Made by a program: the position numbers and the translations under genes. A DNA stretch of 46,770 nucleotides, from contig JAQWLJ010000018.1 in NCBI GenBank assembly GCA_029247365.1, positions 1 to 46,770 on the forward strand, given 5' to 3'. The notes under the pieces are model-generated. The model was not told where the DNA came from and ran no database searches. It saw only the letters and a list, made by a program, of their open reading frames with translations. Shown here one piece after another: positions 1-8,915 of this stretch (its first letter is position 1; the number at the start of each line of letters is the position of its first letter). Source of the DNA: Acidimicrobiales bacterium (lineage in GTDB: Bacteria; Actinomycetota; Acidimicrobiia; Acidimicrobiales; Aldehydirespiratoraceae).

Positions 1-133
1 TCCGTTTGGCCTCCAGCTCGGTCAGGACGACCAGAGGAAGAACGACTGCGTGTTCCTCGAAGCGCCTCAGGGCCTGCGGTTCGCTCAGCAGGACCGAAGT
101 GTCGAGGACGTAGGTCCGACGGTCACTCGTCAT
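1..133 (-). CDS. PhoH-family protein, N-terminal PIN domain (partial)
   Basis: Only the first 44 codons are in the window; the gene runs off the left edge. The ATG is at 133. The peptide begins [16 protein letters not shown] and continues to a VLTELEAKR segment. The DTS motif with its early Asp and the later TELE acidic pair are the hallmarks of a PIN nuclease domain, and this N-terminus is typical of the long actinobacterial PhoH proteins, which fuse a PIN domain to a PhoH ATPase and are thought to act on RNA. The ATPase part cannot be seen, so a stand-alone PIN toxin is not excluded. Confidence 0.6.
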   Translation of the reverse strand, partial: MTSDRRTYVLDTSVLLSEPQALRRFEEHAVVLPLVVLTELEAKR

Positions 134-196
134 GTTGCCTAAGCACCGTACGGATGCAGCGCGCGCGGTGGGTGGATGGCTCCGATTGCTGGGGGG

Positions 197-1873
197 TCAG
201 ACGACTTCGACGAGAACGGCGTGCCAACCTTCGGCCCCGTCGGGGGCGACGTCGGCAGGGCCTTTGGGCTGGAGAACCCCCTCGCCGTCGAAGGCCCGAA
301 CGTCGATGCGGTGGGTGCCGGGGTTGGCATCCCACTCGACCTTCCATTGGACCCACGATTCGTCGGTGCCCGGCACGGCGAGATCGCACAGTTGCCAATG
401 GCCCTCATCGATCGAGACCTCGACTGCAGAGATCCCGCGGTTGGGCGCCCATGCCACACCGGCGAGCATCTGAGTTCCGCTTTCGAGCCGTTCTCGGTGC
501 CGGGGCACGTCGATGCGCGACATTGTCTTCATCGGACCTTCCTTGGACCAGCCGAGGTTGATCCAGTAGCCGTTGAAGTCTTCCCATGTGGTGAGATTGA
601 TTTCCTCGAGCCACTTGGTGGCCGAGACGTAGCCGTAGAGGCCGGCGATCACCAAGCGGGCGGGAAAGCCGTGGCGAACGGGCAGCGGTTCACCGTTCAT
701 GCCCACGACGAGGAGCGCGTTGCGGCCGTCATAGAGGACCTCGGTGGGAAAGCCGGCGGTGAAGTCATCGACCGAGCGGCCCACCAGTTGGGTTGCGCCT
801 TGTTGAACCCCCGCCTGTTCGAGCAGATCGATCAGCGGGATGCCGGTCCAGACGGCGTTTCCGACGAGATCGCCGCCAACGCTGTTCGACACACACGACA
901 GCGTGATCGTGTGTTCGACGAGGTCCATGGCGAGGAGGTCGTCAAACGTGAGCTCGAGCGGGTTGTCGACCATGCCGGTTATGCGCAAGGTCCAGTCGGC
1001 TGGGTCGACTTGGGGGACCTGGAGGGCTGTGTCGATGCGGTAGAAGCTGTCGCCCACCGACGGTGTCACCCAACTCGGGAGGCCATCGATACCTGCGTAC
1101 TCGGCCGCACTGACGTCACCGGATGCAGTGAGCCGGGCGATGGGGGCCTGGGCCGTGGTGGTACTCGCCTGGACCCGTTCGGTGGTGGTCGTGCTCGGGA
1201 GGGTGATGTTCGCCCGGGCGATCTCGGCCGCGGATTCGCCCTCGATGCCTCGACCGAGAGCGACTCCGGTCAATGCGACTGCACCGGCGCCGGCGGAGAA
1301 TCCGAGGAACGAACGACGCGAAGCCGGCGGCACCAGGGGGCTGGCCAGCACGTCGGTGTTGGACCCGATCGGTTCGCCTGGGGCGGTGACGCTCGCTCGG
1401 GCTCGGCTCACGAAGACAACGAGCGTGGCGATACCGAGCGCTGTGGCGACCAGCGCCCAGAACCAGCTACCACCGGCGTGCGATTGTGGGTTGCGGGCCG
1501 TCGCCCAGCCGCCGAGAAGGCCGAACGCGACGAAACTCCAGATCCCAATCTTGCGAGTGTGGCGAGCCGACTGGTCGCCGAGTAGGGCCGCAGTGAGGAA
1601 GGTGATAATCGTGATGCCGCGCAAGAGGTTGCCCTTGCCGGCCGACCCGAGGTTCTCGATCGACTCTTCGGCCGCCCAGCCCGGTGTGTAGTCGATGATG
1701 AGTTCGCCAACGCCGAGGACGAGACCGGGTATATCGGTGGCACCCTCGATGAACTGGCTGAATCCGAGCGCAACGGCGGCTGCGGCCATGCCGGCGAGTG
1801 CCCCCATCCAACGGGGGACCGCGTGCGTGGTTTTCCCGGCTCGTGCGTCAGGCGTCGTCGTGTCAGAAACCAT
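197..1873 (-). CDS. Membrane-anchored molybdopterin-dependent oxidoreductase (sulfite oxidase family)
   Basis: A 558-residue protein. The N-terminal part has hydrophobic segments near residues 22-44, 82-98, 108-124 and 136-156, likely membrane helices. They are followed by an internal twin-arginine-like stretch RRSFLGFSAGAGAVAL (186-201) and a low-complexity Ser/Thr linker. The C-terminal half is the sulfite oxidase/YedY-type molybdopterin fold. Cys327 in LSCVSNSVGG is the expected Mo ligand, and a dimerisation domain fills the last 110 residues (GVAWAPNRGISAVEVSIDEG). The catalytic domain should therefore lie outside the membrane. The substrate cannot be told. The ATG at 1873 is divergent to rsgA with a 55-base gap. 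Confidence 0.85.
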   Translation of the reverse strand: MVSDTTTPDARAGKTTHAVPRWMGALAGMAAAAVALGFSQFIEGATDIPGLVLGVGELIIDYTPGWAAEESIENLGSAGKGNLLRGITIITFLTAALLGDQSARHTRKIGIWSFVAFGLLGGWATARNPQSHAGGSWFWALVATALGIATLVVFVSRARASVTAPGEPIGSNTDVLASPLVPPASRRSFLGFSAGAGAVALTGVALGRGIEGESAAEIARANITLPSTTTTERVQASTTTAQAPIARLTASGDVSAAEYAGIDGLPSWVTPSVGDSFYRIDTALQVPQVDPADWTLRITGMVDNPLELTFDDLLAMDLVEHTITLSCVSNSVGGDLVGNAVWTGIPLIDLLEQAGVQQGATQLVGRSVDDFTAGFPTEVLYDGRNALLVVGMNGEPLPVRHGFPARLVIAGLYGYVSATKWLEEINLTTWEDFNGYWINLGWSKEGPMKTMSRIDVPRHRERLESGTQMLAGVAWAPNRGISAVEVSIDEGHWQLCDLAVPGTDESWVQWKVEWDANPGTHRIDVRAFDGEGVLQPKGPADVAPDGAEGWHAVLVEVV

Positions 1874-1928
1874 GTCTCATGAACGCATCGGCACGGGGAA
1901 TGGTTCCCGTGAGGCACACTGAATCCTC

Positions 1929-2960
1929 GTGAACGCGGATGTTGATCTCGCTGACTGGGGTGCCGCCCTGGTAGATCCCGGTGGCTGGCGCGATGTCGTT
2001 GCCGCGGCCGACCGGGCCCGGGTCGTGCGTGTCGACCGCGGCGAGTGCGATGTGATGACCGGGAGGGGCCGGGTCCGCGTGCTCTCGGATTCGCAGCGAG
2101 CGCAGGGCGAGATCGCTCCCGTCACCGGAGATTGGGTCGAACTCGCCGACGCAGAGGGTCTCGGCCCGGTGATCGATCGGGTGTTGGCGCGTCGGACTGC
2201 GGTCAGTCGCCGCGATCCAGCTGAGAAGGATCTCGAACAGGTCCTCGCCAGCAACATCGATGCGGTCGCAGTGGTGCTCGGGCTTGATCGGCCTATCCAG
2301 CCCGGTTGGCTCGAGCGGCTGCTGGTGATGGCGATCGACAGCGGCGCTGAGCCGGTGATCGTGCTGACGAAGCTCGACGGGATCGATGATCCGTCCGACG
2401 CACGCGAGTTGGTCGATGCAATCGCCGGTTCGACCCCGGTCGTTATGACGAGTGTCGTCGACAGGCACGGGATCGGCGACCTCCTGGCGCTGATCGGTGC
2501 AGGTCGAACACTTGCCCTCGTTGGTGAGAGTGGTGCTGGGAAGTCGTCGCTGGTCAATGCCTTGGTCGGCACGGAGTTGCTCGAGGTCGCAGAGGTCCGA
2601 GCGAGCGATGCCGAAGGCCGTCACACCACGACGGCCCGCGAGCTGGTGATATTGCCCAATGACGCCGGGATGGTGCTCGACACGCCCGGGATTCGCACCC
2701 TCGGCCTTTGGGAGGCCGAACACGCCGTCGATCTGGTCTTCGGTGATCTTGTCGATTTCGCCGATGAGTGCCGCTTTCGCGACTGTGCGCACGGCAAGGA
2801 ACCGGGATGCGCGGTCAGAGGGGCAGTCGACGACGGGAAGGTCTCGAAGATGCGACTCCGCCTGTTTCTCGAACTTGTCGGCGAGCTCGAGAACCTCCGT
2901 CGCCGTGAGGAGGAACGAGAACGGCGGCAGCGAAGCGGCGGTGGGAAACGCCGCCGCTGA
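1929..2960 (+). CDS. rsgA: Ribosome small subunit-dependent GTPase A
   Basis: A 343-residue circularly permuted GTPase that helps 30S ribosomal subunit maturation. An OB-fold occupies about residues 30-90. The G motifs then appear in permuted order: TKLD at 147-150 (G4), the P-loop GESGAGKSS at 199-207 (G1) and DTPG at 251-254 (G3). A zinc knuckle follows, with Cys281, Cys286, His288 and Cys294. The C-terminus is a basic Arg/Glu-rich helix and Lys/Arg tail. The start is GTG at 1929; a weak -10-like CACACT ends 8 bases before it. The stop abuts the convergent acyl-CoA synthetase gene. Confidence 0.93.
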   Translation: MNADVDLADWGAALVDPGGWRDVVAAADRARVVRVDRGECDVMTGRGRVRVLSDSQRAQGEIAPVTGDWVELADAEGLGPVIDRVLARRTAVSRRDPAEKDLEQVLASNIDAVAVVLGLDRPIQPGWLERLLVMAIDSGAEPVIVLTKLDGIDDPSDARELVDAIAGSTPVVMTSVVDRHGIGDLLALIGAGRTLALVGESGAGKSSLVNALVGTELLEVAEVRASDAEGRHTTTARELVILPNDAGMVLDTPGIRTLGLWEAEHAVDLVFGDLVDFADECRFRDCAHGKEPGCAVRGAVDDGKVSKMRLRLFLELVGELENLRRREEERERRQRSGGGKRRR

Positions 2961-4508
2961 TCAGGTGCGCTTATCGTCGGCGATCAGCTGGCGGCGGTCG
3001 ACTTTGTCGGATGCGTTGCGGGGTAGCTCACTTCGGATCCACAGCCGCTCCGGCAGCTTGTGGTGCGACAGTTGTCCGGCCGCGAAATCTCGGAGCTCGT
3101 CGAGTCTTGGGGTGTCTGCTCCGTCGGCCGGGACCACACAGGCCACGCCAATCTCACCCATGACGTCGTCGGGACGGGGTATGACGCAAACCTCGGCGAC
3201 CGACGGATGGTTGACGAGCACTGACTCGACCTCCATCGGGTAGATGTTGTACCCGCCTCGGATGAACATTTCCTTCGCGCGGCCCTGAAGGCGGAACGCG
3301 CCCGCGGGGTCGATGAGGGCGAGATCGCCGGTACGCATCCAGCCGTCGACGATCGTCTCGGCTGTGCCCTCGGGGTCGTTCCAGTAGCCCGACATCATGA
3401 CGCCAGAGCGAAGCCAGAGTTCGCCGACCTCACCGGCGGCGACGGCGTTGCGCTCACCGTTGCGGATTTCGGCCTCGACGCCGGGACGAGGGCGCCCGAT
3501 TGTGTGCAACGCCTCTTCGTCGTCGGCATCGAGTGCCGTGCCGATCCCGATCCCACCGCTCTCGGTAGAGCTGTAGCGGATCGAGTAGGGGGCGCCGAAA
3601 ACCTCACGGGCGCGGCGCACCAACGCCGGCGGAGAGGCTGCGCCACCGACGACAATCGCCCTGACATGGGTGAAGTCGTGGTCGGTGATGTTGGGCAGTT
3701 GCAGCAGCAAGGCGATCTGGGGTGCGACGCCGGTAACTGCAGGCATCTCGTGGCGAACGACGAGGTCGAGCACCGCATCGGCCCGCCAACGGTTGAGGAG
3801 ATGGGTCGTGCGGCCAGTGGCGATCATCCACGGCAACTTGGTCATGAATCCGACGTGGGCGAACTCCGTACTCGAAAGCCCGTGCCCGCCACCACCCCAG
3901 GCGCCGCCTGTGTCGAGCTCGGCGATGCGAGTGAGCTGTCGGTTGGCGTACCACGCACCCCGGGGTTGACCGGTCGAGCCGCTGGTGAAGCAGATACAGA
4001 CGGGGCGTTCCGGGTCGTCGGGCAGCGCAGTGGCGGGCTCGGCCCCGACCACACGGAACGCGGCTGCAACGCTGGCAGGCTCGGAACCAGGCTCGATGAT
4101 GTCAACGGGGCATGTCACCGCATCGCAGCCGTTAGCCAGTGCCGTCGTGGTGATCACCAGGTCGGGTTGCAGCACGCTGAGGCCGCTGCGGGTCTCGGCC
4201 GGGCGGAAGCGCGGGTTGAGTCCTGCGCTCACGGCACCGAGGCGAGCCGCTGCGAGGAACAGGACCACGTAGTCGATCACCGACGGCAGAACGAGGGCGA
4301 CGACCGCTCCCTCTCCGATGCCACGCCTTCGGAGACCGGCGGCTGCTTCGTCGGCGGCTCGATCGAGTTCGGCGTAGGTGATCGACCACGAACCGTTTGG
4401 CTGCGGATCGTTGATGAATGCAGGAGTATCCGCGAAATCGACAGCCGCTCGGCGGCTGATGTCGGTGAGCACGAGGTCAGTCTTCGATGAAGGTGTTCTC
4501 GGCATCAC
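2961..4508 (-). CDS. AMP-binding acyl-CoA synthetase
   Basis: An adenylate-forming ligase that activates a carboxylic acid to acyl-AMP and then acyl-CoA. Visible motifs are the phosphate loop CFTSGSTGQPRG, the hinge region with RGGYNIYPMEVE, and a C-terminal LPRNASDKVDRRQL carrying the expected catalytic Lys. The longest reading starts at ATG 4508 and overlaps the upstream synthetase by 32 bases. A GTG at 4472, five bases after that gene's stop (503 residues, VLTDISRRAAVDF), is an equally good start. It is the second gene of a two-gene operon read from the divergent promoter near 6190. The substrate is not readable from sequence; fatty, aromatic or steroid-derived acids are all possible. Confidence 0.88.
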   Translation of the reverse strand: MMPRTPSSKTDLVLTDISRRAAVDFADTPAFINDPQPNGSWSITYAELDRAADEAAAGLRRRGIGEGAVVALVLPSVIDYVVLFLAAARLGAVSAGLNPRFRPAETRSGLSVLQPDLVITTTALANGCDAVTCPVDIIEPGSEPASVAAAFRVVGAEPATALPDDPERPVCICFTSGSTGQPRGAWYANRQLTRIAELDTGGAWGGGGHGLSSTEFAHVGFMTKLPWMIATGRTTHLLNRWRADAVLDLVVRHEMPAVTGVAPQIALLLQLPNITDHDFTHVRAIVVGGAASPPALVRRAREVFGAPYSIRYSSTESGGIGIGTALDADDEEALHTIGRPRPGVEAEIRNGERNAVAAGEVGELWLRSGVMMSGYWNDPEGTAETIVDGWMRTGDLALIDPAGAFRLQGRAKEMFIRGGYNIYPMEVESVLVNHPSVAEVCVIPRPDDVMGEIGVACVVPADGADTPRLDELRDFAAGQLSHHKLPERLWIRSELPRNASDKVDRRQLIADDKRT

Positions 4509-6177
4509 CCATGACGACTCGCTTCAGGATCTTGCCGGTGGCGTTGCGCGGCAAGGGTTCGGCACGGATCTCCCAATGAACAGGAACCTTGTGAGTTGCG
4601 AGCTTCTCACCCACGAAGGCAGCGAGCCCGTCGGTGGTGGCCTCAACCCCGTCGTAGGGCACGACAACCGCTTTGACCTCCTGGCCGAGCTCGCGATGGT
4701 CGACGCCGAACACCACGACCTCTCGAACTGCAGGGTGCTCGTCGAGGCGGTTCTCGATCTCGACCGGGTAAATGTTCTCGCCGCCACGGATGATGAGGTC
4801 GGTGCGGCGACTCGACAGGAAGAGTAGGCCGTGTTCGAGGCGACCGAAGTCGCCGGTACGAAGCCAGCCCTCTGGCCGGATCGCCTCGGCTGTGCCGTGA
4901 GGGTTGTCCCAGTAGCCAGGGGTGATCATCGGGCCCCGCAACATGACGTTGCCGATCTCGCCGTCGGGGAGAACGTTGTCGTCGTCGTCATGGATCGCGA
5001 CGTCGCAGGTGGGTATCGGGTAGCCGACCGAGTCCGGGTACTCAACGAGCACATCGTCGCCGGCATTGGTCGCAAGGCCGGAGCACTCGGTGAGGCCATA
5101 GCCGACGCCGACGACACGGTCGGCGTGGGGGAGTGCTTCGCGGCATGCCCGTTGCAGTTCGGGCGACCAGACCGAGCCGCCGCCGCCGATGGACGAGACC
5201 GTCGAGGTGTCGTAGTCGTGGAAACTCGGGTGCTCGACGATGCGCCACACCTGGGTCGTGACCCCGCTCAAGCGGGTAATGCCGTACTGCTCGGTGAGCT
5301 GCAGGACCTTCTCAGGGTCGAAGCGGCCGGTCGTCCAGACATGGCCGGAGCCTGATGCCACGGCGGTCACACAGCACGAATGGAGGCCGGAGATATGGAA
5401 CAGCGGACTGGCGGCAAGCGTGACCATCGGTGGCCTCGGTGGGGCCTCCGGGTCGGCGGGGAACCGGAACGCGTCGCGTGCGCCGAGGATGAAGGCACAG
5501 CCGAGGTACGCGCCGAAGTTTCGATGCGTGATGATGGCGCCCTTCGGTCGACCGGTGGTGCCGCTCGTGAACAAAATGGTGGCTGGGTCGTCCTCAGCGA
5601 TTGGCGTGTCGGGTAGCGCAGCGTCTCGGGCGTGGGTGAGGAGTTCACCGAACTCGTCTTCGATCGCAATCACCGGCATGCCGGGATCGCTGGTGATGCG
5701 CTCGGCTCGTCGAGCATCGACGATGAGGAGTTTGGGGGACGTGAGTTTGAGCCCGTAGTTGATCTCGTCCTCAGTCCACCAACCGTTCATGGCGACGACG
5801 ATGCCGCCGAGCGACGTGACGGCCCAAAAGGTCTGGATCCACTCGGGAGAGTTGGCCGCCAACACGGCGACACGGTCGCCATGGCCAATGTCGTACCGAT
5901 CGCGTAACGCGGCGGCAACCGACCCGGCGTGGCCGATGTTCTCGGCGAACGTCGCTTCGCGTCCGTCGTCGAAGACGTAGTAGCGGCTGCCGCCGTCGCC
6001 GCCATGGTTGGCCGAGTTCTGCAGCAGCGCTCGTAGGTGCGGGGCACGATTCTTCAGGGTCGTCACGTCGATACCGCCGACGGTGACTTCCTCGGTCTCG
6101 AAGAAGCCTCCTTCGCGGGTGAGCACGGCATCGACTTCGGCGACCGTCATCGTGGGTTGGGGCGGCGTACTGCTCAT
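4477..6177 (-). CDS. AMP-binding acyl-CoA synthetase
   Basis: A 566-residue adenylate-forming ligase. It has the P-loop LFTSGTTGRPKG, the adenine-site stretch GVGYGLTECSG, the hinge RGGENIYPVEIE and the terminal LPRNATGKILKRVV with the catalytic Lys, so all core motifs of an active enzyme are present. The first 30 residues precede the usual fold start. It opens a two-synthetase operon transcribed divergently from an acyl-CoA dehydrogenase, which suggests a shared catabolic role: activation followed by the first beta-oxidation step. The ATG at 6177 lies 7 bases after a -10-like CAGAAT, so the mRNA may be leaderless. Confidence 0.9.
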   Translation of the reverse strand: MSSTPPQPTMTVAEVDAVLTREGGFFETEEVTVGGIDVTTLKNRAPHLRALLQNSANHGGDGGSRYYVFDDGREATFAENIGHAGSVAAALRDRYDIGHGDRVAVLAANSPEWIQTFWAVTSLGGIVVAMNGWWTEDEINYGLKLTSPKLLIVDARRAERITSDPGMPVIAIEDEFGELLTHARDAALPDTPIAEDDPATILFTSGTTGRPKGAIITHRNFGAYLGCAFILGARDAFRFPADPEAPPRPPMVTLAASPLFHISGLHSCCVTAVASGSGHVWTTGRFDPEKVLQLTEQYGITRLSGVTTQVWRIVEHPSFHDYDTSTVSSIGGGGSVWSPELQRACREALPHADRVVGVGYGLTECSGLATNAGDDVLVEYPDSVGYPIPTCDVAIHDDDDNVLPDGEIGNVMLRGPMITPGYWDNPHGTAEAIRPEGWLRTGDFGRLEHGLLFLSSRRTDLIIRGGENIYPVEIENRLDEHPAVREVVVFGVDHRELGQEVKAVVVPYDGVEATTDGLAAFVGEKLATHKVPVHWEIRAEPLPRNATGKILKRVVMGDAENTFIED

Positions 6178-6184
6178 GCGCGGG

Positions 6185-6228
6185 ATTCTGCCACCGATTC
6201 TGACGGTCCGTCAGGTCCGACGTATCCT
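6185..6228. promoter_or_regulatory. Bidirectional promoter for acyl-CoA synthetase and dehydrogenase genes
   Basis: Rightward: -35 CTGACG (6200-6205), a 17-base spacer, -10 TATCCT (6223-6228), then 6 bases to the ATG at 6235. Leftward: -35 CTGACG (6214-6209 on the minus strand), an 18-base spacer, -10 CAGAAT (6190-6185), then 7 bases to the ATG at 6177. The two -35 boxes are the outer halves of one palindrome. The hexamers were assigned by eye. Confidence 0.6.
6200..6214. promoter_or_regulatory. Perfect 15-bp palindromic operator (TetR-like)
   Basis: CTGACGGTCCGTCAG is a perfect inverted repeat around the central T at 6207. It covers the -35 region of both divergent promoters. The size and symmetry match operators of TetR-family repressors of fatty-acid catabolism. 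A TetR gene lies about 7 kb away at 13096, but nothing in the sequence ties it to this site. Confidence 0.65.
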
Positions 6229-6234
6229 GGCGAG

Positions 6235-7443
6235 ATGGACGTCCGGCTCGATCCCGTGCTGCTCGAGTTCAAGGACGAGGTCCGGACCTGGCTCGAGGAG
6301 CACCTTGCTGGCGAATTCGGCCCGTTCCGAGGCCGAGGCCTCACCGGGCATGAGGACATTCCGGCCGAGGTCCAGATCGCCTGGGAGCGCGAGTTGGCCG
6401 AAGGCGGCTGGCTGGGGATCGACTTCCCGGCGTCGATCGGTGGGCGCGAGTGTTCGCTCGCCGAGCAGGTCGTTTTCCACCTTGCTTACGTCGAGGCGAA
6501 GGCCCCCGGGCGAATCCCAAATATGGGGGTGACCCTGCTCGGGCCGACGCTCATGGCCTTCGGCAGTTCCGAGCAGCAGCATCGCTTCGTGCCTCAGATC
6601 CTGTCGGGGGCTGAGCTGTGGTGTCAGGGCTACTCCGAACCCGACGCTGGCTCCGATCTCGCCAACGTCAAGACCCGCGCCGAGTTGGTCGACGGTCGGT
6701 GGATTGTCAACGGGCAAAAGGTATGGACCTCGTTGGCCCAGTTCGCTGACTGGGTGTTCGTGGTAGCCCGTACCGCGCCCGGCAGTGAACGCCATGCTGG
6801 GCTCAGCTATCTGCTCGTCCCGATGAACCAGCCTGGCGTCGAGATCCGGCCGATCGTCCAGATCACAGGTGGCACCGAGTTCAACGAGACCTTCTTTTCC
6901 GACGCTGTCACCGACGAGGACCTCGTTGTTGGTGGGGTTGGTAACGGCTGGAAGGTGGCGATGGGCACGCTTGCGTTCGAGCGAGGTGCATCAACGCTCG
7001 GACAGCAGATGAGCTTCCGCCAAGAGTTCGACGACCTCATCGACGCTGCGAAGCGAAACGGCCGCTGGGATGACCCTGTTGTCCGTCAGGAGCTCACCGA
7101 GGCTTACATCCGGCTCGAGATCCTCCGCTACAACCAGCTTCGAATGCTCACCGCGCTCGCCCACGACGGGGTGCCCGGCCCCGAAGCATCGATCGGTAAG
7201 CTCTTCTGGGCGGGCTGGCATCGGCGCATGGGCGAGCTTGCGATGCTGGTCGCTGGATCGGGTGGCATGGTCGCCGGGTCTGACGGCCACAACGGCCACG
7301 GTGGTGGCCCTGACTACGCGATCGACACGGCGCAACGCACCTTCCTGTACAGCCGCTCACACACGATCTACGGCGGCTCGAACCAGGTGCAGCGAAACGT
7401 GATCGGCGAACGGGTGCTTGGGCTGCCGCGCGAGCCCCGCTAG
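6235..7443 (+). CDS. Acyl-CoA dehydrogenase
   Basis: A 402-residue flavoprotein that would introduce the alpha-beta double bond into an acyl-CoA. The N-terminal helical domain is followed by the FAD/substrate loop GYSEPDAGSDLANVKT, the W-x-S flavin contact VWTSLAQFADW, and a C-terminal YGGSNQVQRNVIGERVLGLPR. The medium-chain-type Glu of YEGT is absent (YGG), so the catalytic base is probably the Glu in LAFERG, as in isovaleryl-CoA-type enzymes. I chose ATG 6235 because homology begins there (MDVRLDPVLLEFKDEV) and a -10 box ends 6 bases before it. The stop codon overlaps that of the convergent peptidase gene in a CTAG. Confidence 0.92.
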   Translation: MDVRLDPVLLEFKDEVRTWLEEHLAGEFGPFRGRGLTGHEDIPAEVQIAWERELAEGGWLGIDFPASIGGRECSLAEQVVFHLAYVEAKAPGRIPNMGVTLLGPTLMAFGSSEQQHRFVPQILSGAELWCQGYSEPDAGSDLANVKTRAELVDGRWIVNGQKVWTSLAQFADWVFVVARTAPGSERHAGLSYLLVPMNQPGVEIRPIVQITGGTEFNETFFSDAVTDEDLVVGGVGNGWKVAMGTLAFERGASTLGQQMSFRQEFDDLIDAAKRNGRWDDPVVRQELTEAYIRLEILRYNQLRMLTALAHDGVPGPEASIGKLFWAGWHRRMGELAMLVAGSGGMVAGSDGHNGHGGGPDYAIDTAQRTFLYSRSHTIYGGSNQVQRNVIGERVLGLPREPR

Positions 7444-8822
7444 ACCGAGCGCTCGCCGAGGTCCCAGTACAGCCCTGTCATCACGCGGAGTCCCTCGCGG
7501 GCGATCGAAGGAAGCAGGTGTTCGTTGGGCGCGTGCTGCGAGCAACCGGCATAGGAGTGCGGAACCCACACCGTTGGAACGTTGAGCAGATCGGCGAAGA
7601 TGTCGTTTGGGAGCGATCCCCCCAGGTTCGGGAGCACTGTCGGTGGCTCGCCAATCGTTCGCTCAACCGAAGCCATGGCCCACTCGACCCACGGGTGGTT
7701 GGGGTCGAGGCGGGTCGCCATCATCGGAGTCTGGGGCACAGTGAGTTCGATGGTCTCGAAGCCGTGCTCATCAAGGTGGCGTCGCACCCCTGCGAGCATC
7801 TCCTCGGGGTCAGACGGCACCACGAACCGAATCTGGCAATGCGCACGCGCCGTCGGCGGAATGGCGTTCACCGGCTTGTCGGGGTTGCCGGTGGTGAAGG
7901 CAAGAACCTCGAGTGTGTTCCAGCCGAACACACGCTCGGCGGGAGTGAGGCCAGGCTCGCCCCAGTCGAAATCGATCGCCGGTGCGTCGTCGCCGCCGCC
8001 AACTTGGAGATCACGTATCGCAGCGCTAACCGACGCGGGCACGTCATCGGGGCGGACTTCAGGGACAAGGATCTCGCCGTTGCTGCCGATCATTGAGGCG
8101 ATCGCATGGCTGAGGATCACGCCGGGGTTCGCAAGAAGGCCCCCCCAGTTACCCGAGTGGTGACCCCCGTCCCGGAGATCAAGGTGGAGGTCGAAGTTGA
8201 GCGCGCCGCGGCTTCCCATGAAGAGTGTGGGACGGTCTGGGGCGAGGCGCGGGCCGTCGGAGGCGAGCAACACGTCGGCGGTGAGCTCGGTGACGTATTC
8301 GGCGCAGAACGTGCGCAGGCCGGGCGAACCCGTCTCTTCGCCGGTCTCGATCAGGATGGTGCTGTTGAAGCCGAGGTTGCCTCGCGTTTCGAGCACGTTG
8401 GCCATTGCGGCAAGGTTGATCGTGTGTTGGCCCTTGTTGTCGGCGGTGCCGCGGCCGTACCACCGGTCGCCGACCTCTTCGAGTCGCCACGGCGACAGAC
8501 CGTCGCGCCACTGATCGTCGTAGCCGCGAACGACGTCGCCGTGGCCGTAGCCGAGCACTGTTGGCCGGTCGTCGGACTCGTGGCGGTGCCCGACGAGGAT
8601 TGGTGGCCCATTGGCGTCCTCCGGGTTGGGGTGGACCGAGGTGGTGAAGCCGAGCTGCGCGAGCGCGAGCGCGATCTCATCGTGGAGGTAGCGGTGGAGG
8701 TCGGGACGGCGTTCGAGCTCCTGGCTCTCGGTCGGGATCGCGATCCGTCGAGCGAGATCAGTGAAGTAGCCACCGTCATCGAAGTACGACTCGCTGCGGG
8801 CAATAGCGTCAGCACGGGTCAC
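7440..8822 (-). CDS. M20-family metallopeptidase
   Basis: A 460-residue zinc-dependent dipeptidase or amidohydrolase of the M20 family (ArgE/DapE/CPG2). Metal-site motifs are GYGHGDVV (His94), GRGTADNKGQ (bridging Asp128) and ETGEETGSPG (general base and metal Glu, 162-163), with a late His in NEHLLPS. The dimerisation lid lies between about 190 and 330. The start is GTG at 8822, 6 bases after a -10-like TATTGT, so it can be transcribed apart from the crotonase gene 93 bases upstream. The substrate is unknown; its place beside CoA genes may be fortuitous. Confidence 0.9.
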   Translation of the reverse strand: MTRADAIARSESYFDDGGYFTDLARRIAIPTESQELERRPDLHRYLHDEIALALAQLGFTTSVHPNPEDANGPPILVGHRHESDDRPTVLGYGHGDVVRGYDDQWRDGLSPWRLEEVGDRWYGRGTADNKGQHTINLAAMANVLETRGNLGFNSTILIETGEETGSPGLRTFCAEYVTELTADVLLASDGPRLAPDRPTLFMGSRGALNFDLHLDLRDGGHHSGNWGGLLANPGVILSHAIASMIGSNGEILVPEVRPDDVPASVSAAIRDLQVGGGDDAPAIDFDWGEPGLTPAERVFGWNTLEVLAFTTGNPDKPVNAIPPTARAHCQIRFVVPSDPEEMLAGVRRHLDEHGFETIELTVPQTPMMATRLDPNHPWVEWAMASVERTIGEPPTVLPNLGGSLPNDIFADLLNVPTVWVPHSYAGCSQHAPNEHLLPSIAREGLRVMTGLYWDLGERSV

Positions 8823-8828
8823 ACGCCG

Positions 8829-8834
8829 ACAATA
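8829..8834 (-). promoter_or_regulatory. -10 box, leaderless promoter of the M20 peptidase
   Basis: TATTGT on the minus strand ends 6 bases before the GTG start at 8822, the spacing expected when transcription begins at the start codon. No convincing -35 was seen. Confidence 0.45.
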
Positions 8835-8915
8835 CCAGTGGACTCCTGAGCCGAACTCGCCGTTGACGCCTTTCGTGCTGGCAGCGTCGGTCGGCCAAGA
8901 GAGGGACCACTTGGG

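Noticed and set aside
1892-1911. Imperfect inverted repeat CACGGGGAA / TTCCCGTG between the Mo-oxidoreductase gene and rsgA
   Set aside because: One arm has an extra base and there is no matching copy or promoter context; could be chance in a GC-rich gap.
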